DNA of 64,000 nucleotides from an uncultured Prevotellaceae bacterium (GCA_902774815.1 CACYJV010000016.1:17501-81500); one strand, 5' to 3'; shown: positions 34,856 through 44,452, counted from the first letter of the stretch. Notes: generated by a model from the sequence alone, not told the origin. A program made the numbers and translations.

Positions 34856-35416
34856 CTACTCGGCCTGACTGAGCAGGAGGGTCAGCTCGTCGAATGTCGA
34901 GGCAACGCGGATGTAGTCGTTCCAACGGCCACGCACCATGCCACGTGCCTGCAGGTCGTCGAGCATGGCTATGAGCGTGTCCCAGAAGCCACCGATATTG
35001 TAAAGCACGATGGACTTGTGGTGATAGCCTATGGTATGAGCAGCCGCCACCGTGAACACCTCGTCGAGCGTACCTATTCCGCCAGGCAGTGCCACCACCA
35101 CGTCGCTATGAGCCAACAGCAGGTCCTTGCGGTCGCTCAGGTTGTCGCACGCGATGTGAACCGTCAGGTGTTCGGACATGCGCCCACCCTTCTCGACGAT
35201 GCTGGGCACGACGCCTATCAGGTGGCCCTTCGTACCATTCTCGGCACCCTTGGCACTGGCAAACGTATCGGCCAGACAGCCCATCAGCCCCATGTTGCAT
35301 CCGCCAAACACGATGCTGTGCCCATGTTCGCTGCACCAGCGAGCCAGCTCAGCCGTGCGTTCAAAGTATTCGGGGCTGATATTGTTGTTAGCCGAGCAGA
35401 AAACACCTATGTTCAT
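34856..35416 (-). CDS. LOG-family protein (TIGR00730 Rossmann fold)
   Basis: 186 residues. The nucleotide-binding fold shows 'MNIGVFCSANNNISPEYF', 'GHSIVFGGCNMGLMG' and the signature PGGIGTLDEVF. Characterised LOG proteins release adenine from AMP-type nucleotides (cytokinin phosphoribohydrolase activity); the physiological substrate in gut-type bacteria is unclear. The start at 35416 is chosen over ATG 35437 because the first form begins right at the conserved MNIGVFC and avoids overlap with the upstream gene. It is 4 nt from the upstream beta-barrel gene's stop, so they probably share a transcript. Confidence 0.9.
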   Translation of the reverse strand: MNIGVFCSANNNISPEYFERTAELARWCSEHGHSIVFGGCNMGLMGCLADTFASAKGAENGTKGHLIGVVPSIVEKGGRMSEHLTVHIACDNLSDRKDLLLAHSDVVVALPGGIGTLDEVFTVAAAHTIGYHHKSIVLYNIGGFWDTLIAMLDDLQARGMVRGRWNDYIRVASTFDELTLLLSQAE

Positions 35417-35420
35417 CGCA

Positions 35421-36296
35421 TCAAAAGAAAATACCAAACGTGAGTAACTTCATCTTCGGGCCACGACCATCCTTGAACATCGTCATGGGACTGTACTTGC
35501 AGTAGATGGTGGGCACGTAGGGCGCGTTGAACATGACAACGGGCTCAATGGTGACGGGGCGCACGCCAATATGGTTGAGCGTGATGTCGTAATCCTCGTC
35601 GCCAACCGTAAAGTGGCGGGAGGCACTACCGGCAATGTTGAAATTGACCATAGCACCCAACGTGAGCGACCAGCGGCAACGCTTGTCGAAGCTATGCTTA
35701 TAGAGCAGAGGCACCGCGAAGCGAGCCACATTCAGCGAAGAGTAGGTCTTTTCAAGGCCTTCCTCGTAGGGCACAAGCATCATCTCCTTGCCCGTCTGCC
35801 CCTGCTTCGCCCAGTAACGATTGGAGGGAGTGTGCATGAATACGCCGCCAAAGAGCAGTCCCGTAGTCCACGTGTTCTTGGGTCCGAAGGGGTGATACTC
35901 GCCCGTAACGCCTATGCCAGCCTCAAAAGTCGGCCACATGGAATAGCCATGAGGTGCGCCGCTCATGGTACCTAAGCCGAGGTAGAGATTTGCACAAACA
36001 TCCCACTTGCTGGGCTTGCCATCCTTGTTCTTCACCGTGATTCTGTTGAAATCCCTCAAGGTCGATGTCGTGCGCCTCACTGCCGTCGTATCAGGGATGC
36101 TGATGCGTTGCGTGTACAGGAATTCGGGATCATCGCGCATGCCAGTGATAACGATGCGCTGCACGGTATCACGGGTTTCAATCATCACGCGATCTACCTT
36201 CTCCAAAACCAACGTGTCGCCAACGTCGCTGGCGTGTGCTTTCGTGCCAAAACTCCCAGCAAGGAGCATGGTCAGGAATAATGCTTTCAGTTTCAT
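35421..36296 (-). CDS. Putative outer-membrane beta-barrel protein
   Basis: 291 residues with a signal peptide (MKLKALFLTMLLAGSFGTKAHA). After an N-terminal plug-like stretch (about 25-100), alternating strands appear ('WDVCANLYLGLGTMSG', 'NTWTTGLLFGGVFMHT', 'RCRWSLTLGAMVNFNIAG') and the protein ends in an aromatic residue (LLTFGIFF), as outer-membrane barrels do. No specific family was recognised; a PorT-like fold is possible. It lies directly upstream of the LOG gene. Its role is unknown. Confidence 0.7.
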   Translation of the reverse strand: MKLKALFLTMLLAGSFGTKAHASDVGDTLVLEKVDRVMIETRDTVQRIVITGMRDDPEFLYTQRISIPDTTAVRRTTSTLRDFNRITVKNKDGKPSKWDVCANLYLGLGTMSGAPHGYSMWPTFEAGIGVTGEYHPFGPKNTWTTGLLFGGVFMHTPSNRYWAKQGQTGKEMMLVPYEEGLEKTYSSLNVARFAVPLLYKHSFDKRCRWSLTLGAMVNFNIAGSASRHFTVGDEDYDITLNHIGVRPVTIEPVVMFNAPYVPTIYCKYSPMTMFKDGRGPKMKLLTFGIFF

Positions 36297-36343
36297 TTTT
36301 GCTGTTATAAAGATAAAAAAAACGATGCTATCAGCCTTTACTC

Positions 36344-36949
36344 TTATTCGTCGTAGATGTAGAACCCAGCCTCAGAAGGATGGTCGAGCACGAGGCTATT
36401 CGAGTTTTCCTTCGTCAGCAGCCACGCCATCCAAATGTCGCCGGCTGCCGCAGCGATGAAGAAGATGCCCCAGAGCAGCAGGGGCAGACTTCCGATGAAA
36501 AGGGCGAAAACAGACGGTATGACGCCAAGCACAAAGCATGGCATGAGGCACGCCAACTGGTAAGGCCTAATGCGCATAGGCTCATCGCAGTGGCAGTAGG
36601 GCGTGAGATATTTCCAGATGATGCCGAAGCTGATGCTCTTCCAACCTCGTTGGGCAAAGCATGCCCACGTGATGCCGTGGATGAGTTCGTGAACGGCGAT
36701 GCCCACTATCAATCCAAGGAACAGCATTATATTAGTTGACGTGGTGCCCAAGAGTCCGCTGATGGGGCGACGGTCATGCCAAATCAGGAAAAACAGTGCA
36801 ACAAGCACGATGCCAACCACACACATGATGACCACGGCAAAGATGTTTGCCTTCATCAAATCAATGGCAACCTTCCGCCGGTTGCGACCTTCCACCTCCT
36901 CGCAGGATGCCATGTCCTGCGGCGTTTCAATGCGATTCTTCTCTTCCAT
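36344..36949 (-). CDS. DUF3267 membrane protein, putative zincin
   Basis: 201 residues with four hydrophobic segments. Between the first and third lies 'VGIAVHELIHGITWACFA', an HExxH-type motif (HELIH) inside or beside the membrane, as in the DUF3267 family related to site-2-like proteases. No substrate is known. The cytoplasmic N-terminus is charged (EEKNRIETPQDMASCEEVEG). It follows the esterase gene by 9 nt and is probably translated from the same mRNA. Confidence 0.85.
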   Translation of the reverse strand: MEEKNRIETPQDMASCEEVEGRNRRKVAIDLMKANIFAVVIMCVVGIVLVALFFLIWHDRRPISGLLGTTSTNIMLFLGLIVGIAVHELIHGITWACFAQRGWKSISFGIIWKYLTPYCHCDEPMRIRPYQLACLMPCFVLGVIPSVFALFIGSLPLLLWGIFFIAAAAGDIWMAWLLTKENSNSLVLDHPSEAGFYIYDE

Positions 36950-36958
36950 GGTCTTTTC

Positions 36959-38116
36959 CTATTCCTTAAACAAACGCTGTGCAAAAAGTGTGAGATAGAT
37001 ACGCCAGTTGCGCCACAGATGGCCGCCGTCGTTCTCGTAGTACTCGTAGGGATAGCCGTGAGCATCGAGATACTGGCGCAGCTGCTGGTTCATAGGCATG
37101 AGGAAGTCTTCCTTGCCAATGGCTATCCAATAGAGCTTGGGCTTCGATGCGAACAGGCGACTGAGCTGGGCATCGAGCTTATCGGCATCCCTGTTCATAC
37201 GGGCAGCAGCTGACTGCAGGCCATAGTAGTCGAACGTTTCGGGATAGAGGCGCGAGATTCCGAACGTGTGACCGCCACCCATCGAGAGGCCAGTCACGGC
37301 ACGTGCCGAACGCTTGCGAATGGTGCGATAATGGCTGTCGACAAAATTCACGATGTCCATGAAACTTTCTTCCATAGATGCCTTTGCACCACGGTCGTTG
37401 AACGCGTTACCATCGGGCGTGTACATGCCTTCGTGCCACCAGCCTGGTGCCGCATTGCAGGTGGGATTGCCGTTGGGCATCACCACGATCATTGGCACAG
37501 CTTTGCCCGAAGCAATGAGATTGTCCATGATTTGCGAAGCGCGGCCAAGGTCGCCCCATGCGGTCTCATCACCACCGTGTCCATGCAGAAGGTACATGAC
37601 CGGGAACTTCTTCTTGCCGTCGTATGCGGAAGGCAGATAGACCGTCATGCGACGCTGCTGGCCGAGCGTAGGACTGTCGTACCACACACGCGAAAGGGTG
37701 CCGTGGGGAACGTTGTTTACCTGGTACAGATCGCCCTTGTCGCCCTTTCCTTTCGTTACGATGAAGATGTTGCTCAAGGTTGAAATGTCGCGATTCACGT
37801 AACTGTTGGCAGGATCAATGATGCGCTGCCCGTCGACCGAGAAACTGTAGGAATAGAGCTCGGGATTCAGGGGCTGCGTCGTAACTGTCCACACGCCGTT
37901 TTCCTGACGCGTCATGGGAAGTGTCTGCCACCTGATTTCCTCGAAGTCGCCCGTCACGCTGACCTTTTCGGCCGTGGGATCAAAGAAGTTGAAAGTCACC
38001 GACCCATCCTTGTTGACGATGGGCGATTTCACGTTAGGACGCTGTCCCAACGCCTGCTGGGCATGGCAGCATACGACTGCCAGACAGCACATGGCAAGAA
38101 ATAATAGTCTCTTCAT
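36959..38116 (-). CDS. Secreted CE1-type esterase with N-terminal E-set domain
   Basis: 385 residues; signal peptide MKRLLFLAMCCLAVVCCHA. Residues about 30-120 form a CBM48/E-set-like domain ('VTFNFFDPTAEKVSVTGDF', 'YSYSFSVDGQRIIDPAN'). The alpha/beta-hydrolase domain has 'RRMTVYLPSAYDGKKKFPV', 'MYLLHGHGGDETAW' and the nucleophile elbow GLSMGGG, with a candidate His in 'YYENDGGHLWRNWR'. This layout matches feruloyl or acetyl-xylan esterases of Prevotella that remove side groups from hemicellulose. No T9SS tail, so it is probably periplasmic. The promoter at 38234-38264 gives a leader of about 110 nt. Confidence 0.85.
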   Translation of the reverse strand: MKRLLFLAMCCLAVVCCHAQQALGQRPNVKSPIVNKDGSVTFNFFDPTAEKVSVTGDFEEIRWQTLPMTRQENGVWTVTTQPLNPELYSYSFSVDGQRIIDPANSYVNRDISTLSNIFIVTKGKGDKGDLYQVNNVPHGTLSRVWYDSPTLGQQRRMTVYLPSAYDGKKKFPVMYLLHGHGGDETAWGDLGRASQIMDNLIASGKAVPMIVVMPNGNPTCNAAPGWWHEGMYTPDGNAFNDRGAKASMEESFMDIVNFVDSHYRTIRKRSARAVTGLSMGGGHTFGISRLYPETFDYYGLQSAAARMNRDADKLDAQLSRLFASKPKLYWIAIGKEDFLMPMNQQLRQYLDAHGYPYEYYENDGGHLWRNWRIYLTLFAQRLFKE

Positions 38117-38233
38117 TAGTTTTGTAAGTTATTATTAGTTTAGCTAATATGTGCGCGTAAGTCGGACCGTTTTGTCGTCCAACGTATTGAGAATAGTTCC
38201 TTCATACAAACATAAAATCGTTATAATTCGATG

Positions 38234-38264
38234 CAAAGATACAAAAAAACATAAGCTTTGCAAA
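38234..38264 (-). promoter_or_regulatory. Promoter of the CE1-like esterase operon
   Basis: On the minus strand, TTTG (38261-38264), 19 bp, TATCTTTG (38234-38241). It matches the Bacteroidetes consensus and would drive the esterase and DUF3267 genes. Confidence 0.8.
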
Positions 38265-38370
38265 CAGATAGGCGATTTTTCGTGCATTTTTCGCTTCATT
38301 ACAGGCGTTTTCGTAAGGCAAACTCACGCTATCATGAAAGCAAATTCGGTCGTAGCCTGACGTTCGACGG

Positions 38371-39429
38371 TCAGGAGTTCGCTGAACTGCGTATGGAGTA
38401 CAGGCGTTTAACTATAGTGGCTCGTACAGAATCGATTGCAACGCAGACGAAATAGACTATGATTGTGACTGCTAAGACACAAATGGGCAGAGCCAACTCA
38501 TGAACTGAACGCAACCAATCTCCTGCAAAACTCCACAACAATTCGCTGACAACTGGATGCGAATGGACGATATAAACCGCAAAAGACAACGGGGAAAGAA
38601 CATATATGCCTTGCTTCACGATGCCACTCCGTATGTTCCAATCTTTCACCCATAGGAAAAGGGCTACAGACAAAGGCAAAACCAACCCATGATATGCCAT
38701 CGCATAAACCGTGTATGGTGAATCGCCCGCATCTATATTTTTATATAATGTATAGGCGTACATGCAAATAATGATTCCTAAATAGATGAGAAACGGGCTG
38801 ATATGGGCATGGCCCTTCGCATGACAGTAGCGGCGGATGTAACCGCCTATCAGGAACAAATAAACGAACAGGATAATGTTCTGGCTGTCCATCAAAAACT
38901 GCCCCAAGAATGGCTGGAAGCACACAACCGCCCCGACAGCCAGCACAACCTGATATTGCCGCTTTGTGGCGTTCTTCATTGCTCTGGCAATAAATGGAGC
39001 CAGCACTATAAGAATAAGGTAAGACGTAACAAACCAATAGATGTTGGAGAGAATCGGGGTGGCATATCCTGACAATTCATGCCAACTGAAGGACTTTATG
39101 CATAAACAAACTGACAGCAAATAAAGGCCGACGGCATAGAACCACGTTTCGCTCCACACTTTCCAAATGCCTTTCCACCTCAGTTGTGTATTTTCTATCA
39201 GGAAATAGCCTGTGATAAGTATATAGCAATTGACACTTGGAAGGGCTATGAGCTTCAAAAGTTCGAGGAGGCTCCACAGGATGAAACCCAAAGGGGTGGA
39301 GGCGTCTATACTGAAATCATCGTATATAAGAAGCCCGTTATTAAACACATGGTTCAAAACGACTCCACACATCGCCAAGATGCGGAGTAATTCAAACTGA
39401 ACGATACGTTTAGCAGAGTTGTTCCCCAT
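38371..39429 (-). CDS. Membrane acyltransferase, acyltransferase-3 family
   Basis: 352 residues with about ten membrane segments. The N-terminus 'VQFELLRILAMCGVVLNHVF' carries the family's R-x(10)-H-type motif; further typical parts are 'SVNCYILITGYFL' and 'LSPLSFAVYIVHSHPV'. It presumably O-acylates an extracellular sugar. It differs strongly from the acyltransferase at 33.0 kb. Its DNA is richer in A+T than the genes around it and its neighbours are unrelated, which suggests horizontal acquisition. Confidence 0.85.
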   Translation of the reverse strand: MGNNSAKRIVQFELLRILAMCGVVLNHVFNNGLLIYDDFSIDASTPLGFILWSLLELLKLIALPSVNCYILITGYFLIENTQLRWKGIWKVWSETWFYAVGLYLLSVCLCIKSFSWHELSGYATPILSNIYWFVTSYLILIVLAPFIARAMKNATKRQYQVVLAVGAVVCFQPFLGQFLMDSQNIILFVYLFLIGGYIRRYCHAKGHAHISPFLIYLGIIICMYAYTLYKNIDAGDSPYTVYAMAYHGLVLPLSVALFLWVKDWNIRSGIVKQGIYVLSPLSFAVYIVHSHPVVSELLWSFAGDWLRSVHELALPICVLAVTIIVYFVCVAIDSVRATIVKRLYSIRSSANS

Positions 39430-39432
39430 TCA

Positions 39433-39484
39433 TAAAAAAGAAATGGGATGATTCTCTGACCGTAATCATCAAATCATCCCATTT
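39433..39484 (-). terminator. Terminator of the frdCAB operon
   Basis: AAATGGGATGAT and ATCATCCCATTT form a perfect 12-bp stem; on the minus strand a run of six T follows. It lies just past the frdB stop codon. Confidence 0.9.
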
Positions 39485-39498
39485 ATAAGAAGTCAATA

Positions 39499-40257
39499 TT
39501 AGTCAGCCAGCTTGGCCTTGATGAACTCGCGGTTCAGGCGGGCAATGTTGGCAATAGACTCGTTCTTCGGGCAGACAGCCTCGCAAGCGCGGGTGTTGGT
39601 GCAGTTACCGAAGCCGAGCTCTTCCATACGCATTACCATAGCCTTGGCACGCTTGGCAGCCTCGGGACGACCCTGAGGCAGAAGAGCAAGCTGCGAAACC
39701 TTCGAAGAGACGAAGAGCATGGCAGAACCATTCTTACAAGCTGCTACGCAGGCACCACAGCCGATGCACGTTGCGCAGTCCATAGCCTCGTCGGCGTTCT
39801 CCTTCGGGATGAGGATGGCATTGGCATCCTGAGCCTGACCCGTGCGGATGGAGGTATAGCCGCCAGCCTGGATAATCTTGTCAAATGCGCCACGATCGAC
39901 CATGCAGTCCTTAATGACGGGGAATGCAGCCGAACGCCAAGGCTCTACAGTAATGACGTCGCCATCGTTGAAACGACGCATGTAGAGCTGACAGGTGGTG
40001 GCACCACGCTCGGTCTTGCCGTGCGGTGTGCCGTTGATGTAGAGCGAGCACATACCGCAGATACCCTCGCGGCAGTCGTGGTCGAATACGAACGGCTCCT
40101 TGCCCTCGTTGATGAGCTCTTCGTTAAGGATGTCGAGCATCTCGAGGAATGAGGTGTCGTCAGGAATATTCTTCATCTCGCGGGATTCAAAATGACCTTT
40201 CTCCTTCGGACCATTCTGTTTCCAATACTTTATCGTGAAACTAATATTCTTTGCCAT
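39499..40257 (-). CDS. frdB: Fumarate reductase/succinate dehydrogenase iron-sulfur subunit
   Basis: 252 residues. It carries electrons between the membrane cytochrome and FrdA. The [2Fe-2S] ligands are in '[19 protein letters not shown]' and 'ATTCQLYMR', the [4Fe-4S] and [3Fe-4S] ligands in '[17 protein letters not shown]' and '[16 protein letters not shown]'. This matches the Bacteroides-type enzyme, used chiefly to reduce fumarate to succinate in fermentation. It is the last gene of the frdC-frdA-frdB operon, 5 nt after frdA, followed by a terminator. Confidence 0.95.
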   Translation of the reverse strand: MAKNISFTIKYWKQNGPKEKGHFESREMKNIPDDTSFLEMLDILNEELINEGKEPFVFDHDCREGICGMCSLYINGTPHGKTERGATTCQLYMRRFNDGDVITVEPWRSAAFPVIKDCMVDRGAFDKIIQAGGYTSIRTGQAQDANAILIPKENADEAMDCATCIGCGACVAACKNGSAMLFVSSKVSQLALLPQGRPEAAKRAKAMVMRMEELGFGNCTNTRACEAVCPKNESIANIARLNREFIKAKLAD

Positions 40258-40262
40258 AGTTG

Positions 40263-42245
40263 TTAGTTCTTATAGTTACGTGTTTGTACCTTGATTGCCT
40301 CATACTCGAGCGGTTCCTTAATAAGCTCAGGAGCCTTCGTGTCGTCGCCCTGGTATTCCCAGCAGCCAACATAGAAGAAGTGCTCGTCGTCGCGCTTGGC
40401 TTCGCCTTCCTCGGTCTGGTGCTCCTCGCGGAAGTGTCCACCGCAGGATTCCTCACGATGAAGTGCGTCGTAGGCAACAAGCTGACCCATCAGGATGAAG
40501 TCGCGCAGGTGGATAGCCTTGTCGAGCTCGACGTTGACGCCTTCCTTCGTGCCAGGCACGAACAGGTTGGTATCGAACTCCTTCTTGAGCTCGCGCATCA
40601 GCTTCAGACCTTCTTCCAGACCTTCCTTGGTGCGGCCCATACCCACATGCTCCCACATGATGTGGCCGAGTTCCTTGTGGATGGAATCAACGGAACGCTT
40701 GCCCTGAATGCCCATAAGGCGATCGATTTCCTTCTCGACACCCTTCTCGGCCTCAACAAACTCAGGCAGATCGGTAGAAATCTTGCCCCAGATGCTCTGG
40801 TCGGCCAGGTAGTTCTGGATGGTGTAAGGCAGCACAAAGTAACCGTCGGCCAGACCCTGCATCAGAGCCGATGCACCGAGGCGGTTTGCACCATGGTCGG
40901 AGAAGTTGCATTCGCCAATAGCGAACAGACCGGGAATGGTGGTCTGCAGCTCGTAATCGACCCAGATACCACCCATCGTGTAGTGGATTGCAGGGAAGAT
41001 CATCATGGGCTTGTAGTACTTCACGCCGTTGATTTCCTTGGCAAGTTCACCGGGGAACACGTCGGTAATCTCCTCATACATCTCGAAGAGGTTGCCATAG
41101 CGCTGCATAATCTCGTCGAGACCGAGGCGGTTGATGGACTCGGAGAAGTCGAGGAACACAGCCAGACCAGTGTTGTTCACGCCGAAACCGTGGTCGCAAC
41201 GCTCCTTGGCAGCACGCGAAGCAACGTCGCGAGGCACAAGGTTACCGAATGCAGGATAGCGACGCTCCAGATAGTAGTCGCGATCTTCCTCGGGGATGTC
41301 CCAACCCTGAATCTCTCCGCGTTGCAGCTTCTTGGCATCTTCCAGCTTCTTGGGCACCCAGATGCGACCATCGTTACGCAACGACTCCGACATCAGTGTA
41401 AGTTTCGACTGCTTGTCGCCATGAACGGGAATACAAGTGGGATGAATCTGCACGTAAGAGGGGTTAGCCATGTAGGCACCCTTACGGAAGCACTGGATGG
41501 CAGCGGTGCAGTTGCAACCCATAGCGTTGGTCGAGAGGAAGTAGGTGTTGCCATAACCACCAGTGGCGATGACCACTGCATTGGCAGAGAAGCGGTGTAG
41601 CTTACCCGTGGTAAGGTCCTTGGCGATGATACCACGTGCACGGCCATCAACGATGACCACGTCTTCCATCTCATAGCGGGTCAGAAGCTTCACCTTACCG
41701 AGCTCCACCTGACGGCTAAGCGATGAATAGGCACCGAGCAGCAACTGCTGACCGGTCTGACCTTTGGCATAGAACGTACGGCTGACCTGGGCACCACCGA
41801 ATGAACGGTTGGCCAGCATGCCGCCATATTCACGTGCGAAAGGAACGCCCTGAGCCACACACTGGTCGATAATGTTGTTCGACACCTCAGCCAGACGATA
41901 GACATTGGCCTCACGAGCACGATAGTCGCCACCCTTCACTGTGTCGTAGAACAGGCGATAAACCGAGTCACCGTCGTTCTGATAGCACTTAGCGGCGTTG
42001 ATACCACCCTGTGCGGCGATGGAGTGAGCGCGGCGAGGCGAGTCCTGAATGCACAGGTTGATGACGTTGAAGCCCATCTCGCCGAGCGAAGCAGCTGCCG
42101 ATGCACCGGCCAGACCTGTACCAACAACGATGACGTCGAGCTTCAGTTTGTTCTTAGGATTCACCAGTCTCTGGTGAGCTTTATATTCTTTCCATTTCTC
42201 GGCTACTGGGCCCTGTGGAATCTTGGAATCTAATTGCTTTGTCAT
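40263..42245 (-). CDS. frdA: Fumarate reductase/succinate dehydrogenase flavoprotein subunit
   Basis: 660 residues. Catalytic subunit with covalently bound FAD. The FAD-binding N-terminus has '[18 protein letters not shown]', and the flavinylation His lies in [14 protein letters not shown]. Substrate-site elements include '[16 protein letters not shown]' and '[15 protein letters not shown]'. Length and sequence fit the long Bacteroidetes/epsilon-type Sdh/Frd class (TIGR01811-like). It is 26 nt downstream of frdC. A long open antisense frame over this gene is judged a shadow. Confidence 0.96.
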   Translation of the reverse strand: MTKQLDSKIPQGPVAEKWKEYKAHQRLVNPKNKLKLDVIVVGTGLAGASAAASLGEMGFNVINLCIQDSPRRAHSIAAQGGINAAKCYQNDGDSVYRLFYDTVKGGDYRAREANVYRLAEVSNNIIDQCVAQGVPFAREYGGMLANRSFGGAQVSRTFYAKGQTGQQLLLGAYSSLSRQVELGKVKLLTRYEMEDVVIVDGRARGIIAKDLTTGKLHRFSANAVVIATGGYGNTYFLSTNAMGCNCTAAIQCFRKGAYMANPSYVQIHPTCIPVHGDKQSKLTLMSESLRNDGRIWVPKKLEDAKKLQRGEIQGWDIPEEDRDYYLERRYPAFGNLVPRDVASRAAKERCDHGFGVNNTGLAVFLDFSESINRLGLDEIMQRYGNLFEMYEEITDVFPGELAKEINGVKYYKPMMIFPAIHYTMGGIWVDYELQTTIPGLFAIGECNFSDHGANRLGASALMQGLADGYFVLPYTIQNYLADQSIWGKISTDLPEFVEAEKGVEKEIDRLMGIQGKRSVDSIHKELGHIMWEHVGMGRTKEGLEEGLKLMRELKKEFDTNLFVPGTKEGVNVELDKAIHLRDFILMGQLVAYDALHREESCGGHFREEHQTEEGEAKRDDEHFFYVGCWEYQGDDTKAPELIKEPLEYEAIKVQTRNYKN

Positions 42246-42271
42246 AGCGAATTATTCTTTAGGTATTAACG

Positions 42272-43060
42272 TTATTTTACAACAGCAAGCGTGTCAACAA
42301 CAGCCTGGCAAGTGTCGGCAGCAGCCTCACAGCAGGTAGCAGCAGCTTCACCGCAGCAAGCGGCGGCACTATTGCAAGCCTCACAAAGCGACGGAGCGCA
42401 ACCGAAAGCGAAGGCCAAAACGACTACGAGGAAGCCCAGCATGAGCAGTGTCGTGTAGATGAGACCGATGCACTTCCAGCGCTTTTCCCAAATCTTACCG
42501 TTCCAACCCAGAGTGTGAATAGCACTCCAAAAACCATGAGAGAGGTGGAACCAAATGGCCACGATCCAAATGATGTAGAGAACAACGTAGATGGGGTTGG
42601 AGAAGGTGTTCACAATCTTACCAAATCCGTCGGCAGGAGCAGCGTCGAAGTGGATTGAGGGGAACAGCTCGGCAAACATCATGTTGTACCAGAAGTTGAA
42701 GAGGTGCAGCAACAGACCGAGCAGGATGATAATACCCAGCACGAGCATGTTCTGACTAGCCCACTCCACCTTGGCAGGTTTGTCGGTAACAGCGTAGCGC
42801 TCAGCACCACGTGCACGACGATTCTGCGCAGTGAGGATGAAAGCATAGACAATGTGAATCACGGCAAGAGCTGCAAGGCCGAGTGTTGCCGCCACGGCAT
42901 ACCAGTTGGCTCCCAGCAATTCACAAATCATGTTGTAGGCTTCTCCCGAGAAGAGAGCCACGACGTTCATGCAGCAGTGGAACGTCAGGAACAGGATGAG
43001 CGCCAAGCCGGTAACCGACATGACCACTTTCCTACCAATTGATGAATTGATTAACCACAT
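42272..43060 (-). CDS. frdC: Fumarate reductase/succinate dehydrogenase cytochrome b subunit with Cys-rich tail
   Basis: 262 residues. Di-heme membrane anchor of the TIGR02046 type, with five membrane helices and His residues in 'FLTFHCCMNVVALF', 'ALAVIHIVYAFIL', 'LGLLLHLFNFWYNMM' and 'WFHLSHGFWSAIHTLGWN'. The helical core ends near residue 225. The last 40 or so residues are unusual: alanine- and cysteine-rich with eight Cys ('FGCAPSLCEACNSAAACCGE', then more Cys pairs), with no counterpart that I recall in related cytochromes. It heads the operon behind a good promoter (43204-43234) and a leader of about 135 nt. Confidence 0.92.
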   Translation of the reverse strand: MWLINSSIGRKVVMSVTGLALILFLTFHCCMNVVALFSGEAYNMICELLGANWYAVAATLGLAALAVIHIVYAFILTAQNRRARGAERYAVTDKPAKVEWASQNMLVLGIIILLGLLLHLFNFWYNMMFAELFPSIHFDAAPADGFGKIVNTFSNPIYVVLYIIWIVAIWFHLSHGFWSAIHTLGWNGKIWEKRWKCIGLIYTTLLMLGFLVVVLAFAFGCAPSLCEACNSAAACCGEAAATCCEAAADTCQAVVDTLAVVK

Positions 43061-43203
43061 AAATGATTGATTGATTTTTTAGATTGTTATTGAATTATTG
43101 ATGATTGTCTTTTCCTTGGCCTATCAATGTTTTCTGGCTGTCACAGCCGCCGACATTGCTGTGGCTTACCATCTTTTAGGTAGGTCACAGCCTTTACTGA
43201 CTG

Positions 43204-43234
43204 CAAAAATACTATTTTTTAATGATAATTCAAA
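43204..43234 (-). promoter_or_regulatory. Promoter of frdCAB
   Basis: On the minus strand, TTTG (43231-43234), 19 bp, TATTTTTG (43204-43211). The leader down to 43061 contains two GGCTGTGAC-type segments and possible stems (GGCTG-TGA-CAGCC), so it may be structured. Confidence 0.8.
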
Positions 43235-43265
43235 CAAAAAAGCGTAAAAATTCCGTTTTAATTCG

Positions 43266-43273
43266 TAATTTTG
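43266..43273 (+). promoter_or_regulatory. -7 element TAATTTTG before the P-loop/CYTH gene
   Basis: TAATTTTG lies about 55 bp upstream of the ATG at 43328, divergent from the frd promoter. The -33 element is not clear. Confidence 0.5.
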
Positions 43274-43327
43274 CACAGAATAATCCAAAAATAACGTTTC
43301 CACCACGCAAAAAGCGGTTCGTAACTT

Positions 43328-44425
43328 ATGAAAGAAATCAAGAAAATCGTCCTTACAGGAGGACCTTGTGCTGGCAAAACCACTGCCTTGGTGAAGATTG
43401 TCGACTACTTTTCTAACTATGGCTACAAAGTTTTCACAATTCCAGAGGTGCCAACACTCTACAGCCAAGCTGGCTGGAACTTCCTCACTCCTAATCGTGA
43501 CCTCTACTACGAGGGCGAACGTGCCATTCTGGAGACGCAGTTGGCTTTGGAGGACATGTTCATGCGCATGGCCGAAGTGTGCACGAAGCCGACGCTCATC
43601 GTGTGCGACAGAGGCACAATGGACATATCGGCCTACATGACGCCTGAGATGTGGGAAGACATCACACGTAAGGCAGGAACCGATTCCAACCAGTTACGCG
43701 GTCGCTACGACGCTGTGCTTCACCTCGTCTCAGCAGCCGACGGTGCCGAGAAGTACTACACTACGGCTACCAATGCCACGCGCTACGAGCAGATGAACGA
43801 GGAGGGCCTACGCATTGCCCGCGAACTGGACAAGAAGGTGGTGCAGGCGTGGACAGGACATCCTCATTTGCGAGTGATCAACAACAACGACGACTTCAAT
43901 GCCAAGCTGAACCGCGTCCTGAAGGAAATTGCCCACGTGCTAGGTCTGCCCCAACCTATTGAAGAGGAGCGTAAATACCTCGTCGAGGTGGTGGGAGAGA
44001 TTCCTGAATGCAGTGAGAGCATCATCACGCAGACGTATCTGGTCGCTGAGCCGGGCGTGGAAATGCGCCTTCGCCGTCGCGACTGGAAGGGAAAATTCGT
44101 CAACATCCTTACCACGAAGAAGAAGATTTCAGAGACCGAACAATTGGAAACGGAACGACAGGTGGACAATAACCTTTACGAGTCGCTTGTCAAGCAGGCC
44201 GATCCTTATCGTCAGACCATCGTCAAGCAACGCAAGAGCTTCATCTGGAAGGGACAGTACTTCGAGTTGGACACCTATCAACAGCCCATCGGCAACTTTA
44301 CCATTTTGGAGACAAAGGGTATGAAGTGCCATGAGGACGTGAAGTTCCCGCCATTCCTGCGTGTTATTGAAGACATCACAGGGCGCACCGACTACTATAA
44401 CTACAACATGGCGCTGCGCGGTTGA
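43328..44425 (+). CDS. P-loop NTPase fused to CYTH-like triphosphate tunnel domain
   Basis: 365 residues. The N-terminal AAA_28/NadR-like NTPase has Walker A 'VLTGGPCAGKTTALVKI' and a Walker B-like 'PTLIVCDRGTMDISAYM'. The C-terminal half (about 215-365) begins 'EEERKYLVEV', the ExExK-like start of CYTH domains, and contains alternating basic/acidic strands ('EMRLRRRDWKGKFV', 'TKKKISETEQLETERQV'). This pairing resembles the animal protein TTD14 and its bacterial relatives. The substrate is unknown; nucleotide or polyphosphate handling is an inference. No operon partner. Confidence 0.8.
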   Translation: MKEIKKIVLTGGPCAGKTTALVKIVDYFSNYGYKVFTIPEVPTLYSQAGWNFLTPNRDLYYEGERAILETQLALEDMFMRMAEVCTKPTLIVCDRGTMDISAYMTPEMWEDITRKAGTDSNQLRGRYDAVLHLVSAADGAEKYYTTATNATRYEQMNEEGLRIARELDKKVVQAWTGHPHLRVINNNDDFNAKLNRVLKEIAHVLGLPQPIEEERKYLVEVVGEIPECSESIITQTYLVAEPGVEMRLRRRDWKGKFVNILTTKKKISETEQLETERQVDNNLYESLVKQADPYRQTIVKQRKSFIWKGQYFELDTYQQPIGNFTILETKGMKCHEDVKFPPFLRVIEDITGRTDYYNYNMALRG

Positions 44426-44452
44426 GGCTTGGGTTGCCAAAGGGCATCCAGT

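Noticed and set aside
40260-41600. Long open plus-strand frame antisense to frdA
   Set aside because: frdA on the other strand is unambiguous; the antisense product resembles nothing known.
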